From NCBI GenBank assembly GCA_030038765.1, contig JASHRA010000010.1:1-25464 (forward strand): DNA of 25,464 nt, in the 5' to 3' direction. A model generated the notes under the pieces. The model searched no databases. It was given only the letters and a program-made list of their open reading frames with translations, and was not told the origin of the DNA. The stretch's first letter is position 1. Each line of letters starts with the position of its first letter. Source of the stretch: Candidatus Dormiibacterota bacterium (GTDB lineage: Bacteria; Chloroflexota; Dormibacteria; Aeolococcales; Bog-877). Shown in pieces: positions 1 to 6,903 of the stretch. A program made the position numbers and the translations under genes.

Positions 1-1
1 C

Positions 2-169
2 TGCGTCGCGGCCCACGCCCGCCAGGTGGCGAGGGCCGGGGCTACGCCGGAGGAGGTGGCCGAGGCGCTCTCGGTGGCGCTGCTGCTGGACGGAGGGCCG
101 GCCACCACCTGGGGCCCACGGGCCCTGGAGGCCTACCAGCAGTTCAGGAGTCAGCCTCCCGCGGGCTGA
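2..169 (+). CDS. Carboxymuconolactone decarboxylase / AhpD-like protein, C-terminal part
   Basis: The window opens inside this gene; 55 residues and a TGA stop are visible. The fragment starts with Cys-Val-Ala-Ala-His, which matches the second half of the CxxC...H active-site region of the AhpD/CMD fold, and continues with a Gly-Ala-Thr-Pro-Glu-Glu helix start followed by an alanine/leucine-rich helix, as is usual in this family. Family members are small all-helical proteins acting as peroxidase partners, decarboxylases or of unknown role. The first catalytic Cys would lie outside the window, so activity cannot be judged. The family assignment is moderate because only the C-terminus is seen. 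Confidence 0.6.
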   Translation, partial: CVAAHARQVARAGATPEEVAEALSVALLLDGGPATTWGPRALEAYQQFRSQPPAG

Positions 170-243
170 GGCGCTGCGGCGCGCCGGCCGCCGACGCCGG
201 CTCCCGGCCCGATGGTTGACCGATAGGGCAGGACCTTCTCTGA

Positions 244-290
244 TTGACAACGATATATCTACGACATATGATGAGCATGTCGGATATATC
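244..290 (+). promoter_or_regulatory. Sigma-70-type promoter with overlapping inverted-repeat operator for the PadR gene
   Basis: TTGACA (244-249), a 17-base spacer and TATGAT (267-272) form a near-consensus promoter in otherwise GC-rich DNA; the expected transcript start is near 279. An inverted repeat surrounds the -10 box: GATATATC (252-259) and CGACAT (262-267) on the left, ATGTCG (277-282) and GATATATC (283-290) on the right. GATATATC is itself a palindrome, and the left half carries two extra bases. PadR proteins commonly bind ACAT/ATGT dyads and repress their own genes, so autorepression is the natural inference. Confidence 0.75.
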
Positions 291-305
291 TCACGGAGAT
301 CCAAG

Positions 306-962
306 GTGACGATGCACGTACACGAACACGGCGAGCTCGATCCCGGAGTCGGCCTCCACGGCTTCCGCCACGGCCCCCAGGGCAGGCCCAGGTTCTCGGG
401 CTTCCGCGACCTGGAGATGGCCGACGCCCTGCGCCGCAGCTTCATCGGCGGCTTCGGAGGGCGGGGGCTGCACCGGGGCCGCGTCCCCCGCGGCAACGTC
501 CGCGCCGCCATCCTCCTGCTCCTGGAGGAGAAGCCGCGCAACGGCTACCAGGTGATGCAGGAGATCACGGAGCGGAGCCGCGGCGTCTGGCAGCCCAGCC
601 CCGGCTCGGTCTACCCGGCGCTGCAGCAGCTGGAGGACGAGGGGCTGATCCGCTCCGAGGAGTCCGAGGGGCAGCGCCTCTTCACCCTCACCGACGCCGG
701 ACGGGCGCATACTGAGCAGCACCGGGCCCAATGGGGCTCACCCTGGGATGAGGTTTCCGGCGCCGTCGGCGACGACGTCCACGAGCTCCTCTCGCTCCTC
801 CGTCAGACCGCCGGCGCGCTCATCCAGGTGGCCCACGCGGGCAGTCCGGCGCAGGTGGCCAAGGCCTCGCAGCTGGTCCGCCAGACCAAGCGGGGCCTCT
901 ACGAGATCCTTGCCGAGGGGGAGGAGGAGGACAAGCCGGGAGGGGACAAGGAGGTTGGCTGA
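306..962 (+). CDS. PadR-family transcriptional regulator
   Basis: This is a winged-helix repressor of about 218 residues. The N-terminal 60 residues are His/Gly/Arg-rich, as in many high-GC PadR proteins. The winged helix runs over about residues 63-135 and includes the typical recognition stretch SPGSVYPALQQLEDEGLI (98-115) and the wing ending in FTLTDAGR. The C-terminal helices (about 145-205) would form the dimer interface. I chose GTG 306 because GGAGA (295-299) sits six bases upstream; ATG 312 is equally possible. A longer frame from TTG 216 is unlikely because it would place the promoter and operator inside the gene. Ligand and targets are unknown; the flavin reductase gene downstream may be co-transcribed. 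Confidence 0.88.
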   Translation: MTMHVHEHGELDPGVGLHGFRHGPQGRPRFSGFRDLEMADALRRSFIGGFGGRGLHRGRVPRGNVRAAILLLLEEKPRNGYQVMQEITERSRGVWQPSPGSVYPALQQLEDEGLIRSEESEGQRLFTLTDAGRAHTEQHRAQWGSPWDEVSGAVGDDVHELLSLLRQTAGALIQVAHAGSPAQVAKASQLVRQTKRGLYEILAEGEEEDKPGGDKEVG

Positions 963-1025
963 GATGCGATCCAGGACCAGTTCGAGCATTGGCAGCAGCA
1001 ACACCCCCTACCTGGGTTTGCGGCG

Positions 1026-1826
1026 GTGACCCCGGTGGCCCCGCTGGCGGGCGCTCCCAGCGAGGACCTGGAGGCGGCCCTGGGCGTCCAGGGCCAGCTG
1101 CCTCCGCCCCAGAGCGGCTCCCTGGTGGTGGCCGACGTCACCGACCTGGGGCCCAGCCTGCGCCAGATCCGCTTCCGCGGCCGCTTCCTCCAGGGGCTGC
1201 GCTGGGCGCCCGGCCAGGACCTCATGCTGCGCCTGCCCCAGGACGGCGAGCACATGGTGAACCGGCGCTACAGCATCCGCCGCGCCGATCCCTACGCCGG
1301 GCGGGCGGACATCAACGTGGTCATGCACGGCAACGGCCCGGCGGCGCGCTGGGCCCGGGAGGTGCGCCTCGGCCAGCTGGTGCCGGACGTGGTCGGGCCG
1401 AGGGGCAAGATCACGCTCGACCCGGCGGCCGACTGGCACCTCTTCATCGGCGACGACACCTACCTGCCGGCCACCCTCGCCATGCTGGAGGCGCTGCCCC
1501 CGGCGGCGAGCGCCCGGGCCCTCCTCGAGGTGGGCGCGCCGGAGGACGAACAGCCGCTGGAGACGGCCGCCTCGGCGGAGCTGGAGTGGCTCCACCGGGG
1601 GGCCTCCGAGCCGGGCGCGCCGGAGGGGCTGGTGGAGCGCCTGGAGCGGCTCCGGCTGCCCGACGGTCGGGGCCACGTCTACATCGCGGCCGAGCTCCGG
1701 GTGGCGCTCCGGCTCCGCGACCTGCTCCTGGCCCGGGGGCTGGCGCGGGGGCAGGTCTCGGCCAAGGGCTACTGGGTGCGGGGACGGCCCAACGCCCAGC
1801 GCGGGGAGCCCGAGCTGCCCTCCTAG
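1026..1826 (+). CDS. Siderophore-interacting protein (SIP/ViuB-like NAD(P)H-dependent flavin reductase)
   Basis: The 266-residue protein matches the SIP family, FAD-binding ferric-siderophore reductases that release iron in the cytoplasm. Visible signatures are an N-terminal FAD-binding barrel with RRYSIR (80-85), a flavin/phosphate stretch HGNGPAARWA (101-110), GPRG (124-127), the family motif GDDTYLPA (142-149), and a C-terminal KGYWVRG (247-253) where most members have GYWR. It lies 63 bases after the PadR gene in the same reading frame. GTG 1026 is the first in-frame start, but no good ribosome-binding site precedes it, and the 21 codons between the PadR stop and this GTG also look coding-like. 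No siderophore transport genes are nearby, so the iron role rests on family knowledge alone. Confidence 0.85.
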   Translation: MTPVAPLAGAPSEDLEAALGVQGQLPPPQSGSLVVADVTDLGPSLRQIRFRGRFLQGLRWAPGQDLMLRLPQDGEHMVNRRYSIRRADPYAGRADINVVMHGNGPAARWAREVRLGQLVPDVVGPRGKITLDPAADWHLFIGDDTYLPATLAMLEALPPAASARALLEVGAPEDEQPLETAASAELEWLHRGASEPGAPEGLVERLERLRLPDGRGHVYIAAELRVALRLRDLLLARGLARGQVSAKGYWVRGRPNAQRGEPELPS

Positions 1827-1836
1827 CGACTCCCGG

Positions 1837-1866
1837 TTGACCGCCCGCCGGGGGCGCTGATATGGT
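1837..1866 (+). promoter_or_regulatory. Promoter of the two-helix membrane protein gene
   Basis: TTGACC (1837-1842), an 18-base spacer and TATGGT (1861-1866) form a good sigma-70-type promoter. The expected transcript start, near 1873, leaves a leader of only about five bases before ATG 1878, so the message would be nearly leaderless; no ribosome-binding site is present. Confidence 0.6.
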
Positions 1867-1877
1867 CCCGCCCTACC

Positions 1878-2429
1878 ATGCAGGTGATCCAGATCCGGGC
1901 CCTGGGGCGCCGCAGCTCCTACACCGCCATCAGCGGGCGGGTGAGCCAGCTGTCGCGCCGGGAGGCCCTCCAGCGTCGCCTGCTGGGCGCCTCGGGCCCG
2001 CTCGTGGCGGTCTGCGACTTCCACCTCCGCGACAGCGCCAGCGACGAGCTCCGCGAGGTGCGGGGCGTGCCCGCCCTGGTGGGGGTCAGGGCGGGCCAGA
2101 GCGTGACCCTCGTCTACCGCCGCCTGGGCCGCTCCCGAGAGTGGCTCCTCGGGGCCCGGAACAACAGCACCGGCAAGGTGGTCATGCTGCCGCCGCGCCG
2201 GCCGACTCTCTTCTGGGCGATGGTGTGGATGCTGGTCACCTGGGGGACGTTCTGGGTGGCCCAGTACGAGCTCGCGACCACGCGGGCCGCGGCCCTGCCC
2301 CTCCTGCTGCTCCTGTTCTGGGTGTTGGTGGGTGCCTGGCTCCTCTTCCGCGCCCGTGTCGTGGGGTCCCAGTTGGAGACGGCGCTGGAGGGTGGCGAGA
2401 GAGCCCTGGCAGAGCTGGCCCCGGGCTAG
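1878..2429 (+). CDS. Small membrane protein of unknown function
   Basis: I do not recognise this 183-residue protein. About 110 residues form a soluble N-terminal part with mixed charge and a basic stretch around RRLGRSREWLLGAR. Two hydrophobic helices follow at about 111-131 (LFWAMVWMLVTWGTFWV) and 139-158 (ALPLLLLLFWVLVGAWLLF) with a short loop, then a helical charged tail. The layout (cytoplasmic domain plus hairpin of two membrane helices) fits a small membrane-anchored protein. ATG 1878 sits just after a clear promoter. Coding is supported by strong third-position GC and by the hydrophobic pattern. It is convergent with the flavin-binding protein gene, with a 945-base gap between them. 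Confidence 0.7.
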   Translation: MQVIQIRALGRRSSYTAISGRVSQLSRREALQRRLLGASGPLVAVCDFHLRDSASDELREVRGVPALVGVRAGQSVTLVYRRLGRSREWLLGARNNSTGKVVMLPPRRPTLFWAMVWMLVTWGTFWVAQYELATTRAAALPLLLLLFWVLVGAWLLFRARVVGSQLETALEGGERALAELAPG

Positions 2430-2997
2430 CAGGGCCCTTCCGGGGCGCCGCCAGGGGAAGGCTCCTCGCGGCCGGTCCGCGCCGCCTCCGACCTCAGGCA
2501 GCCCCTACGCCCTCTCTTCCATGGCTCTGGCGACTTGGAGCCGCTTGCACCTCTTGACCACTTCCTTGCGGCCCAGCGGCTCTCAGCCGGGACCCGCCGC
2601 AGTTGCTGCGTCGGGCGTGAGGTGGGCGCGCTCACTGGTAGGTGGAGCTGCCGCGCCAGCTGCAGATAGAAGGCCTGCGCATTCCCTGACAGGTCTGTCC
2701 AGCCTGGATGCGGAACTGGACGGTTCGGGGCCTGACCCTGCTCCGAGTCCAGCTTGTCAGCTCGCGCCAAGAAGAGAGTCCCGCAGGGTAGCGAGGGCGT
2801 GCCTGCCACGGAGAGGGCCTTCGCGCGCCCTGCCGTGAAGAGGACGGAACAGCGATTGAAGGCCGACGTCGGCAGGGCATCAATCGAGCGGCAGGCGTGC
2901 TTAGGTCCTCCGCAGGCTGCACGCAGTAACCGCCCCACGTCCGTCGGCCCCGCGACCCTCGTTCTCAAGGGGCTGACACTCGTCAGGCGGACTCCGG

Positions 2998-3029
2998 CAG
3001 ACGCCGTCGGCCCGAGTGGTCGGCGTCTG
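2998..3029. repeat. Inverted repeat (hairpin), 9-bp stem
   Basis: CAGACGCCG (2998-3006) pairs perfectly with CGGCGTCTG (3021-3029) around a 14-base loop. There is no T-run on either side, so it is not a classical terminator. A smaller hairpin (CTGAC/GTCAG, about 2975-2988) lies just upstream. Confidence 0.4.
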
Positions 3030-3167
3030 ACGACTGCGGCGGACGGGACGTGAATCCCGATGCAGATGCCGGCCGTCGTCCCGGAGGATGAAGTGGGGTG
3101 AGCGAGTCCGTCGCCGTTTGAGCAGGCTGTTGCGAGTACAGCAAACCCCGGGACCGCAAGTAACACC

Positions 3168-3223
3168 TTGCTACCGAGGTGCGTCGGGACGGGCCCGGTC
3201 ACACCTGGCCGCGCCGGTAGCAA
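3168..3223. repeat. Nested inverted repeat, possible structured RNA or 3' hairpin
   Basis: TTGCTACC (3168-3175) pairs with GGTAGCAA (3216-3223). Inside it AGGTG (3177-3181) pairs with CACCT (3202-3206), and CGGG (3185-3188) can pair with CCCG (3194-3197). The three levels form one long, bulged stem. It lies about 150 bases past the stop of the flavin-binding protein gene on the minus strand. Function is unknown. Confidence 0.35.
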
Positions 3224-3374
3224 CCGTCGGTGAAGGTCGACCGTTCTGGCGGCCTGTTCAGATCTGCGACGTCGCTGTGCGAAGGACCGACCGTGACATC
3301 GTTCGCCGCCTAACCGACTTCCGTGAGCCTCTGGCCTGTCCGTCCAAGCCGGCCCCCTGGAGACTGGAGCGCGG

Positions 3375-4043
3375 TCAGCTTGCCCCGACCTGTCGGCGAT
3401 AGTGCCGGGCGTAATCCGGCACGGGGATGCCAACCGGCAGATCGGGCGCCTCGATCGGCTCCATGGGACCGACCCGGAGCGGTATCTCCCCGGCCCAGAT
3501 GGGCAGCGTCTGGTCCTGGAGTGGGTCGGTGGGGGGGCCCTGGCGGAGCTTGGCCGACGCTTGGTCCAGGCGCAGGCGGAGCACCTTGGTCGCCTTGAGC
3601 TCCTTGACCGTTGGGTGGCGCGCCTCCTCCCAGCGTCCCCGGACCACGTGGTCCACGAGCGCCTGGAAGGCCTCCATCTTCTCCTCCGTGTCGGTGATCA
3701 GCTGGGCCCGCCCGAGAACCACGACGGAGCGGTAGTTCATGGAGTGGTTGAAGACGGAGCGGGCCAGCACCAGGCCGTCGAGGAGGGTGACGGCGATGCA
3801 GACCTCGGCCTCCGAGGCCACCCTCAGCATGCGCGAGGCGGGCGCCCCGTGGATGTAGAGCCAGTCCCCCTGGCGCGCGTACATGGTCGGGACCACGATG
3901 GGCTGGCCCTCGAAGACGAAGCCCAGGTGACAGATGAGGGCCTCGTCGAGGATGGCGTAGATCCGCTCCCGCTCGTAGCTGGCGCGGTCAGCGTGGCGCC
4001 GCACCCGGGTGCGCTCGGTGGCCTCGATCACCTGGGTCGACAT
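3375..4043 (-). CDS. FMN-binding split-barrel protein (pyridoxamine 5'-phosphate oxidase-like)
   Basis: This 222-residue protein belongs to the Pyridox_ox_2 / flavin-nucleotide-binding group. The N-terminal RVRRHADRASYERERIYAIL, the following LDEALICHLGF and the barrel strand PIVVPTMYARQGDWLYIHGA with ASRML are characteristic of this group, as is NYRSVVVLGRAQLI around 104-117 and the conserved Val-Lys-Glu-Leu segment further on. Such proteins bind FMN or a related cofactor, and some reduce nitroimidazoles; the natural substrate is usually unknown. The start is ATG 4043, preceded six bases upstream by a TACGAT -10 box, so the message is probably leaderless. The GNAT gene lies upstream on the same strand, 36 bases away. 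Confidence 0.8.
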   Translation of the reverse strand: MSTQVIEATERTRVRRHADRASYERERIYAILDEALICHLGFVFEGQPIVVPTMYARQGDWLYIHGAPASRMLRVASEAEVCIAVTLLDGLVLARSVFNHSMNYRSVVVLGRAQLITDTEEKMEAFQALVDHVVRGRWEEARHPTVKELKATKVLRLRLDQASAKLRQGPPTDPLQDQTLPIWAGEIPLRVGPMEPIEAPDLPVGIPVPDYARHYRRQVGAS

Positions 4044-4049
4044 GTGGCG

Positions 4050-4055
4050 ATCGTA
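4050..4055 (-). promoter_or_regulatory. -10 box for a probable leaderless transcript
   Basis: TACGAT on the minus strand ends six bases before the ATG at 4043, the spacing expected when transcription starts at the A of the start codon. No ribosome-binding site is present. A TGAC-containing candidate -35 lies about 15-16 bases upstream, slightly close. Confidence 0.45.
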
Positions 4056-4079
4056 CTCGCCCCCAGCTCAGGTCAGTCC

Positions 4080-4571
4080 CTAGGCCCGCTCGCGCCGCCA
4101 CTCGTAGAGGACGTCCGGCTCGCGCTCCTCGTTGCCGGACCCGTCCGTCTCCAGCACCACCCGGAAGCCGCGGCGCTCGTAGAAGCCGCGTGCGGCGCGG
4201 TTGCGCTGGAAGGCCCAGAGACGGAGCGGGCCCGGGCTCAGGGCCTGGCAGAGGGCCAGGAGCTCGGAGCCGAGGCCCCTCCCCTGGTGCGCGGGCGCGA
4301 CGTAGAGCTGGTCCAGGAAGTCCCGGCGCCGGCTCAGCGCGGCGAAGCCGAGCGGCCGCTCCCGCTCCGCCGCGACCCAGACCTCATCCTCCACCAGCAG
4401 GACCTCGCGGAGCCAGCGCCGCACCTCGCCCGGTCCGTGGGCCAGCCGGAGCCAGGGCATGGCAGCCTCGATGGCCTCCAGGTAGATGCTGGCGATGAGG
4501 TCCGCCTCCCGCTGCTGGGCCCGGCGCAGGCGGGGACCCAGCTCGAGCTCGGGGACGGCTGAGGGGACCAA
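4080..4571 (-). CDS. GNAT-family N-acetyltransferase
   Basis: The 163-residue single-domain protein shows the acetyl-CoA-binding motif A, LYVAPAHQGRGLGSELL (about 89-105, with the Q/RxxGxG/A core at 96-101), preceded by the strand LGFAALS and followed by the motif B region RNRAARGFYERRGF (123-136), in which the Tyr is the usual candidate general acid. These enzymes transfer an acetyl group to an amine; the substrate cannot be told. The start appears to be TTG 4571, the first in-frame start; no strong ribosome-binding site is visible, so the N-terminus is uncertain by a few residues. Confidence 0.85.
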   Translation of the reverse strand: MVPSAVPELELGPRLRRAQQREADLIASIYLEAIEAAMPWLRLAHGPGEVRRWLREVLLVEDEVWVAAERERPLGFAALSRRRDFLDQLYVAPAHQGRGLGSELLALCQALSPGPLRLWAFQRNRAARGFYERRGFRVVLETDGSGNEEREPDVLYEWRRERA

Positions 4572-4750
4572 GGGCCTAGCACCTCGTGGCTGATCTGGGG
4601 ACGAGTCGGGGGCCCGATGCGGCCACCTCCTGAACTGGCGCTGGCGGGCCGGGCGTCCGGGGCGCGAACATAGTGGCGCATCGACACGGGGAGGTTGGCG
4701 ACGAAGAGGCTACTCGGCGGAAGAGTGGCGAGCTGTGGGAAGGGGCCCCT

Positions 4751-5125
4751 GTGATCTGGGCCTACCTGGCGTTCGTGCTGGTGGCCCATGAGGGCGCTCA
4801 CGCGCTGGCCCTGCGCTTCTACCACGTTCCCTTCGCGGCCCGGCTCTGGTACAGCCGCCACTTTCCCTGGCTCGGCTTCGGCTGGCGCTACCACGTCGAC
4901 GGCCTCACCTTCGCCCAGCGCCACACCATCCTCATGGTGGGGCCCTTCGTCGAGGCCATCCTCTGGTGCGCCGGCGCCCTCCTCTTCACCTCCTACCTCC
5001 GGGGGCTGGTGGTCATGGCCGGGCTGACGCTGCTGCTCAACCGGGTGGTGCCCGGGGGCGACCTCTGGAAGGCCAGCCGGCTGCTCCGAGATCGGCCCCT
5101 GGCCCAGCGCCAGGCGCCGGCCTAG
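4751..5125 (+). CDS. Very small S2P/M50-like integral membrane metalloprotease homologue
   Basis: The protein has 124 residues from GTG 4751, which has a GGAAGGGG ribosome-binding site (4738-4745); an upstream GTG at 4673 would add 26 polar residues. The first membrane helix carries HEGAH (13-17), an HExxH zinc motif in the place seen in site-2 proteases. Later helices lie at about 61-80 and 84-97, and the last is followed by NRVVPGGD (97-104), resembling the N-x-x-P...D third-ligand segment of M50 enzymes. The size is far below usual family members (200-400 residues), so it may be a minimal core or a non-proteolytic relative. The next gene starts 10 bases on and is probably co-transcribed. 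Confidence 0.6.
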   Translation: MIWAYLAFVLVAHEGAHALALRFYHVPFAARLWYSRHFPWLGFGWRYHVDGLTFAQRHTILMVGPFVEAILWCAGALLFTSYLRGLVVMAGLTLLLNRVVPGGDLWKASRLLRDRPLAQRQAPA

Positions 5126-5135
5126 GGAGGGGTCG

Positions 5136-5573
5136 GTGGCCAAGGTCGACCCGGACGCGCTGGCGCTGGCCTGGCTGCACGCCCGCCGTCGCTTCGAGGC
5201 CCAGGCCGGGCGCAGCGTTCCGGCATCGGATCGGCGCGAGCTCCGGGACCTCACCATGGAGCAGCTGGCGGTCGTGGGCCGGACCCCGCTGGAGGGGCTG
5301 GAGCGGGACCAGGCGAGGTCCGTCTACGGCCTCCCCGAGAGCCGTTTCGAGCCCGTCTGCGAGCAGATGATCGAGATCGGCCTGCTCTGCCTGGAGCCGG
5401 CCCAGGGTGGTCCCGGGGCCCGGCTGCGCCTCAGCGAGCGCGGGCTGCGCACCCGCAGCACCCTGGACGCGATGCAGAAGGCGACGCTGGTGGCCATGAT
5501 CAACGCGGTGGGGCCGGAGCTCTCGGCGCGCATGCTCTCGGCGCTGGGCCAGGCCTTTCCCGAGCCGGGCTGA
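5136..5573 (+). CDS. Unknown protein with winged-helix-like pattern
   Basis: I do not recognise this 145-residue protein. It is soluble and mostly helical, with many Arg/Glu residues. The middle (about 60-107) reads like a winged helix: a helix around SRFEPVCEQMIEIGLLCLEP, then a basic, wing-like RLRLSERGLRTR of the type seen in MarR/PadR-like folds. The C-terminal helix (DAMQKATLVAMINAVG) could serve dimerisation. GTG 5136 is preceded by GGGAGGGG (about 5125-5132). It follows the small membrane metalloprotease homologue by 10 bases, so the two likely act together; a regulator or adaptor is possible but unproven. Confidence 0.6.
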   Translation: MAKVDPDALALAWLHARRRFEAQAGRSVPASDRRELRDLTMEQLAVVGRTPLEGLERDQARSVYGLPESRFEPVCEQMIEIGLLCLEPAQGGPGARLRLSERGLRTRSTLDAMQKATLVAMINAVGPELSARMLSALGQAFPEPG

Positions 5574-5613
5574 GCCCGGGCACTCGCCCGGCGGCGATCG
5601 CGCGCCCGCTACT

Positions 5614-5619
5614 TAGACT
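5614..5619 (+). promoter_or_regulatory. -10 box for a probable leaderless transcript
   Basis: TAGACT lies six bases before the GTG start at 5626, in the only AT-richer patch of the 52-base gap. This places the transcript start on or next to the start codon; no ribosome-binding site and no clear -35 are seen. Confidence 0.45.
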
Positions 5620-5625
5620 GACCCG

Positions 5626-6903
5626 GTGGCGAGCCCCCAGTCCGAGCCGGCCGGCGGCGCTCCGCTGAGCGGGCCCTCAGAGCCGCCCGCCGGGCGCGAC
5701 CCGACCGTGCCACCGCCCGGGACCTGGGGCTGGGTCCGGGGCGCCGCCGTGGTGGTGGCGCTCTTCGTCGGCTACCAGATCCTGCTGGTGCTGGCCTCGT
5801 GGCTGCGCTCCATCCTCACTGTCATCCTGGCCCTGGTCCTGGCCGTGGCCATCGCCTTCGTCGCCGACCCCGTGGTCAACCTCCTCCGCCGCCGGGCGCA
5901 CCTGCCCGGATCCCTGGCGGTCCTGATCACGCTGGTGCTGGGCCTGGTCGTGGTCCTGGGCGCGATCTTCCTCATCGGAGGTCCCCTGGTGGGGGAGGCG
6001 AGGGGGCTGGCCAGCCAGGTGCCCAGCCTCCTCCACCGTGCCAACGGGGAGATCAGCCGCCTCCGCACCGACCTGCGCCAGCACGGCATCGAGTTCGGGG
6101 GCGGCAAGGGAGGCGTCCTCCCCACCAACCTCGCGTCCTACATCCCCGGCGTGACCGCCATCCTGCTCCACGGGCTCAGCTCGACGGTGACGGTGCTGGT
6201 CGACGTCTTCGTCGGCCTGGTCATCTCCTTCTGGCTCCTGAAGGACGGCCGGGCCCTGCGCCAGCAGGCGCTGGACCTACTTCCCGGCCGGGCCCGCGCC
6301 GGCCTCGCCTTCGGCCTCGACGCCTTCACCGTGGTGGTCGGGGGCTACGTCCGCGCCCAGCTCCTGATGGCCCTGCTGGTGGGCCTGCTGGCCGGCCTGG
6401 GGACGGCCCTGCTGGGCGTTCCCTTCCCCCTCGTGATCGCGTCGGCCACCTTCATCTTCGAGCTGGTGCCGCTGGTCGGGCCCTTCGTCGGCGGCGCCGT
6501 GGCCGTCCTCCTGGCCCTCACCAAGAGCCCCCTCCTGGCCGTCTTCACCCTCATCCTCTTCCTCGCCATCCACGTCGTCGAGGGCTACCTCCTGGCGCCC
6601 CGGATCCAGGCCCGCTTCGTCCGCCTCCACCCGCTGGTGGCGCTGCTCGCCCTCTTCGCCGGGATCGAGGCGGGCGGCTTCCTCGGCGCCCTCTTCGCGG
6701 TCCCCGTGGCGAGCCTGGCGGCGGTTCTGCTGCGGGCGGCGGTGCTGGACTGGCGCAACCGCCGCCCCGACCTCTTCGGGGCCCGGGCGGCCCAGGCGGC
6801 GGCGCTCGGGAACCTGCCCGGGCGTGGGGTCCTGCGTGAGTTCACGCCCATCCACCGTGACATCTGGAACTGGGTGCGGGGTCGATTCCACTCCCGTTCC
6901 TGA
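5626..6903 (+). CDS. AI-2E family transporter (PerM/YdiK-like permease)
   Basis: The 425-residue polytopic membrane protein has the AI-2E/UPF0118 layout. A Pro-rich cytoplasmic N-terminus of about 35 residues is followed by a pair of hydrophobic helices (about 38-85), another helix (95-120), a soluble helical section (about 122-170) with the heptad-like GLASQVPSLLHRANGEISRL, and a C-terminal bundle containing the conserved GxLAGLGTALLGVPFPL and LVPLVGPFVGG segments and the late EGYLLAPRIQ motif. Family members export small molecules or act as Na+/H+ antiporters; the name reflects one member and does not prove autoinducer-2 transport. The start is GTG 5626 behind a -10 box, so it is probably leaderless. 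Confidence 0.88.
   Translation: MASPQSEPAGGAPLSGPSEPPAGRDPTVPPPGTWGWVRGAAVVVALFVGYQILLVLASWLRSILTVILALVLAVAIAFVADPVVNLLRRRAHLPGSLAVLITLVLGLVVVLGAIFLIGGPLVGEARGLASQVPSLLHRANGEISRLRTDLRQHGIEFGGGKGGVLPTNLASYIPGVTAILLHGLSSTVTVLVDVFVGLVISFWLLKDGRALRQQALDLLPGRARAGLAFGLDAFTVVVGGYVRAQLLMALLVGLLAGLGTALLGVPFPLVIASATFIFELVPLVGPFVGGAVAVLLALTKSPLLAVFTLILFLAIHVVEGYLLAPRIQARFVRLHPLVALLALFAGIEAGGFLGALFAVPVASLAAVLLRAAVLDWRNRRPDLFGARAAQAAALGNLPGRGVLREFTPIHRDIWNWVRGRFHSRS

Larger units (their letters stand above)
2430..3374. other. 945-base stretch without a recognisable gene
   Basis: This lies between two convergent genes. Open frames exist on both strands, including a 335-codon one on the minus strand, but their translations are rich in Arg/Pro/Ser, show no domain, and lack the third-position GC bias of the neighbours. 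Base composition is more even than in the flanking genes. The stretch holds inverted repeats at 2998-3029 and 3168-3223 (listed separately). It could be decayed sequence or carry an RNA; I found no RNase P, tmRNA, tRNA or transposon signature. Confidence 0.5.

Noticed and set aside
216..305. TTG 216 as the PadR start
   Set aside because: It would put the -35, -10 and operator inside the coding region; GTG 306 and ATG 312 follow a ribosome-binding site downstream of the promoter.
2430..3374. RNase P RNA, tmRNA or tRNA in the gene-free stretch
   Set aside because: I looked for the conserved P4 and GAGGAAAGTCC-like elements, tmRNA ends and tRNA T-loops and found none by eye.
2426..3433. A 335-codon minus-strand open frame in the gene-free stretch
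   Set aside because: It has no domain, signal or codon-position bias, and it overlaps the end of the flavin-binding protein gene on the same strand.
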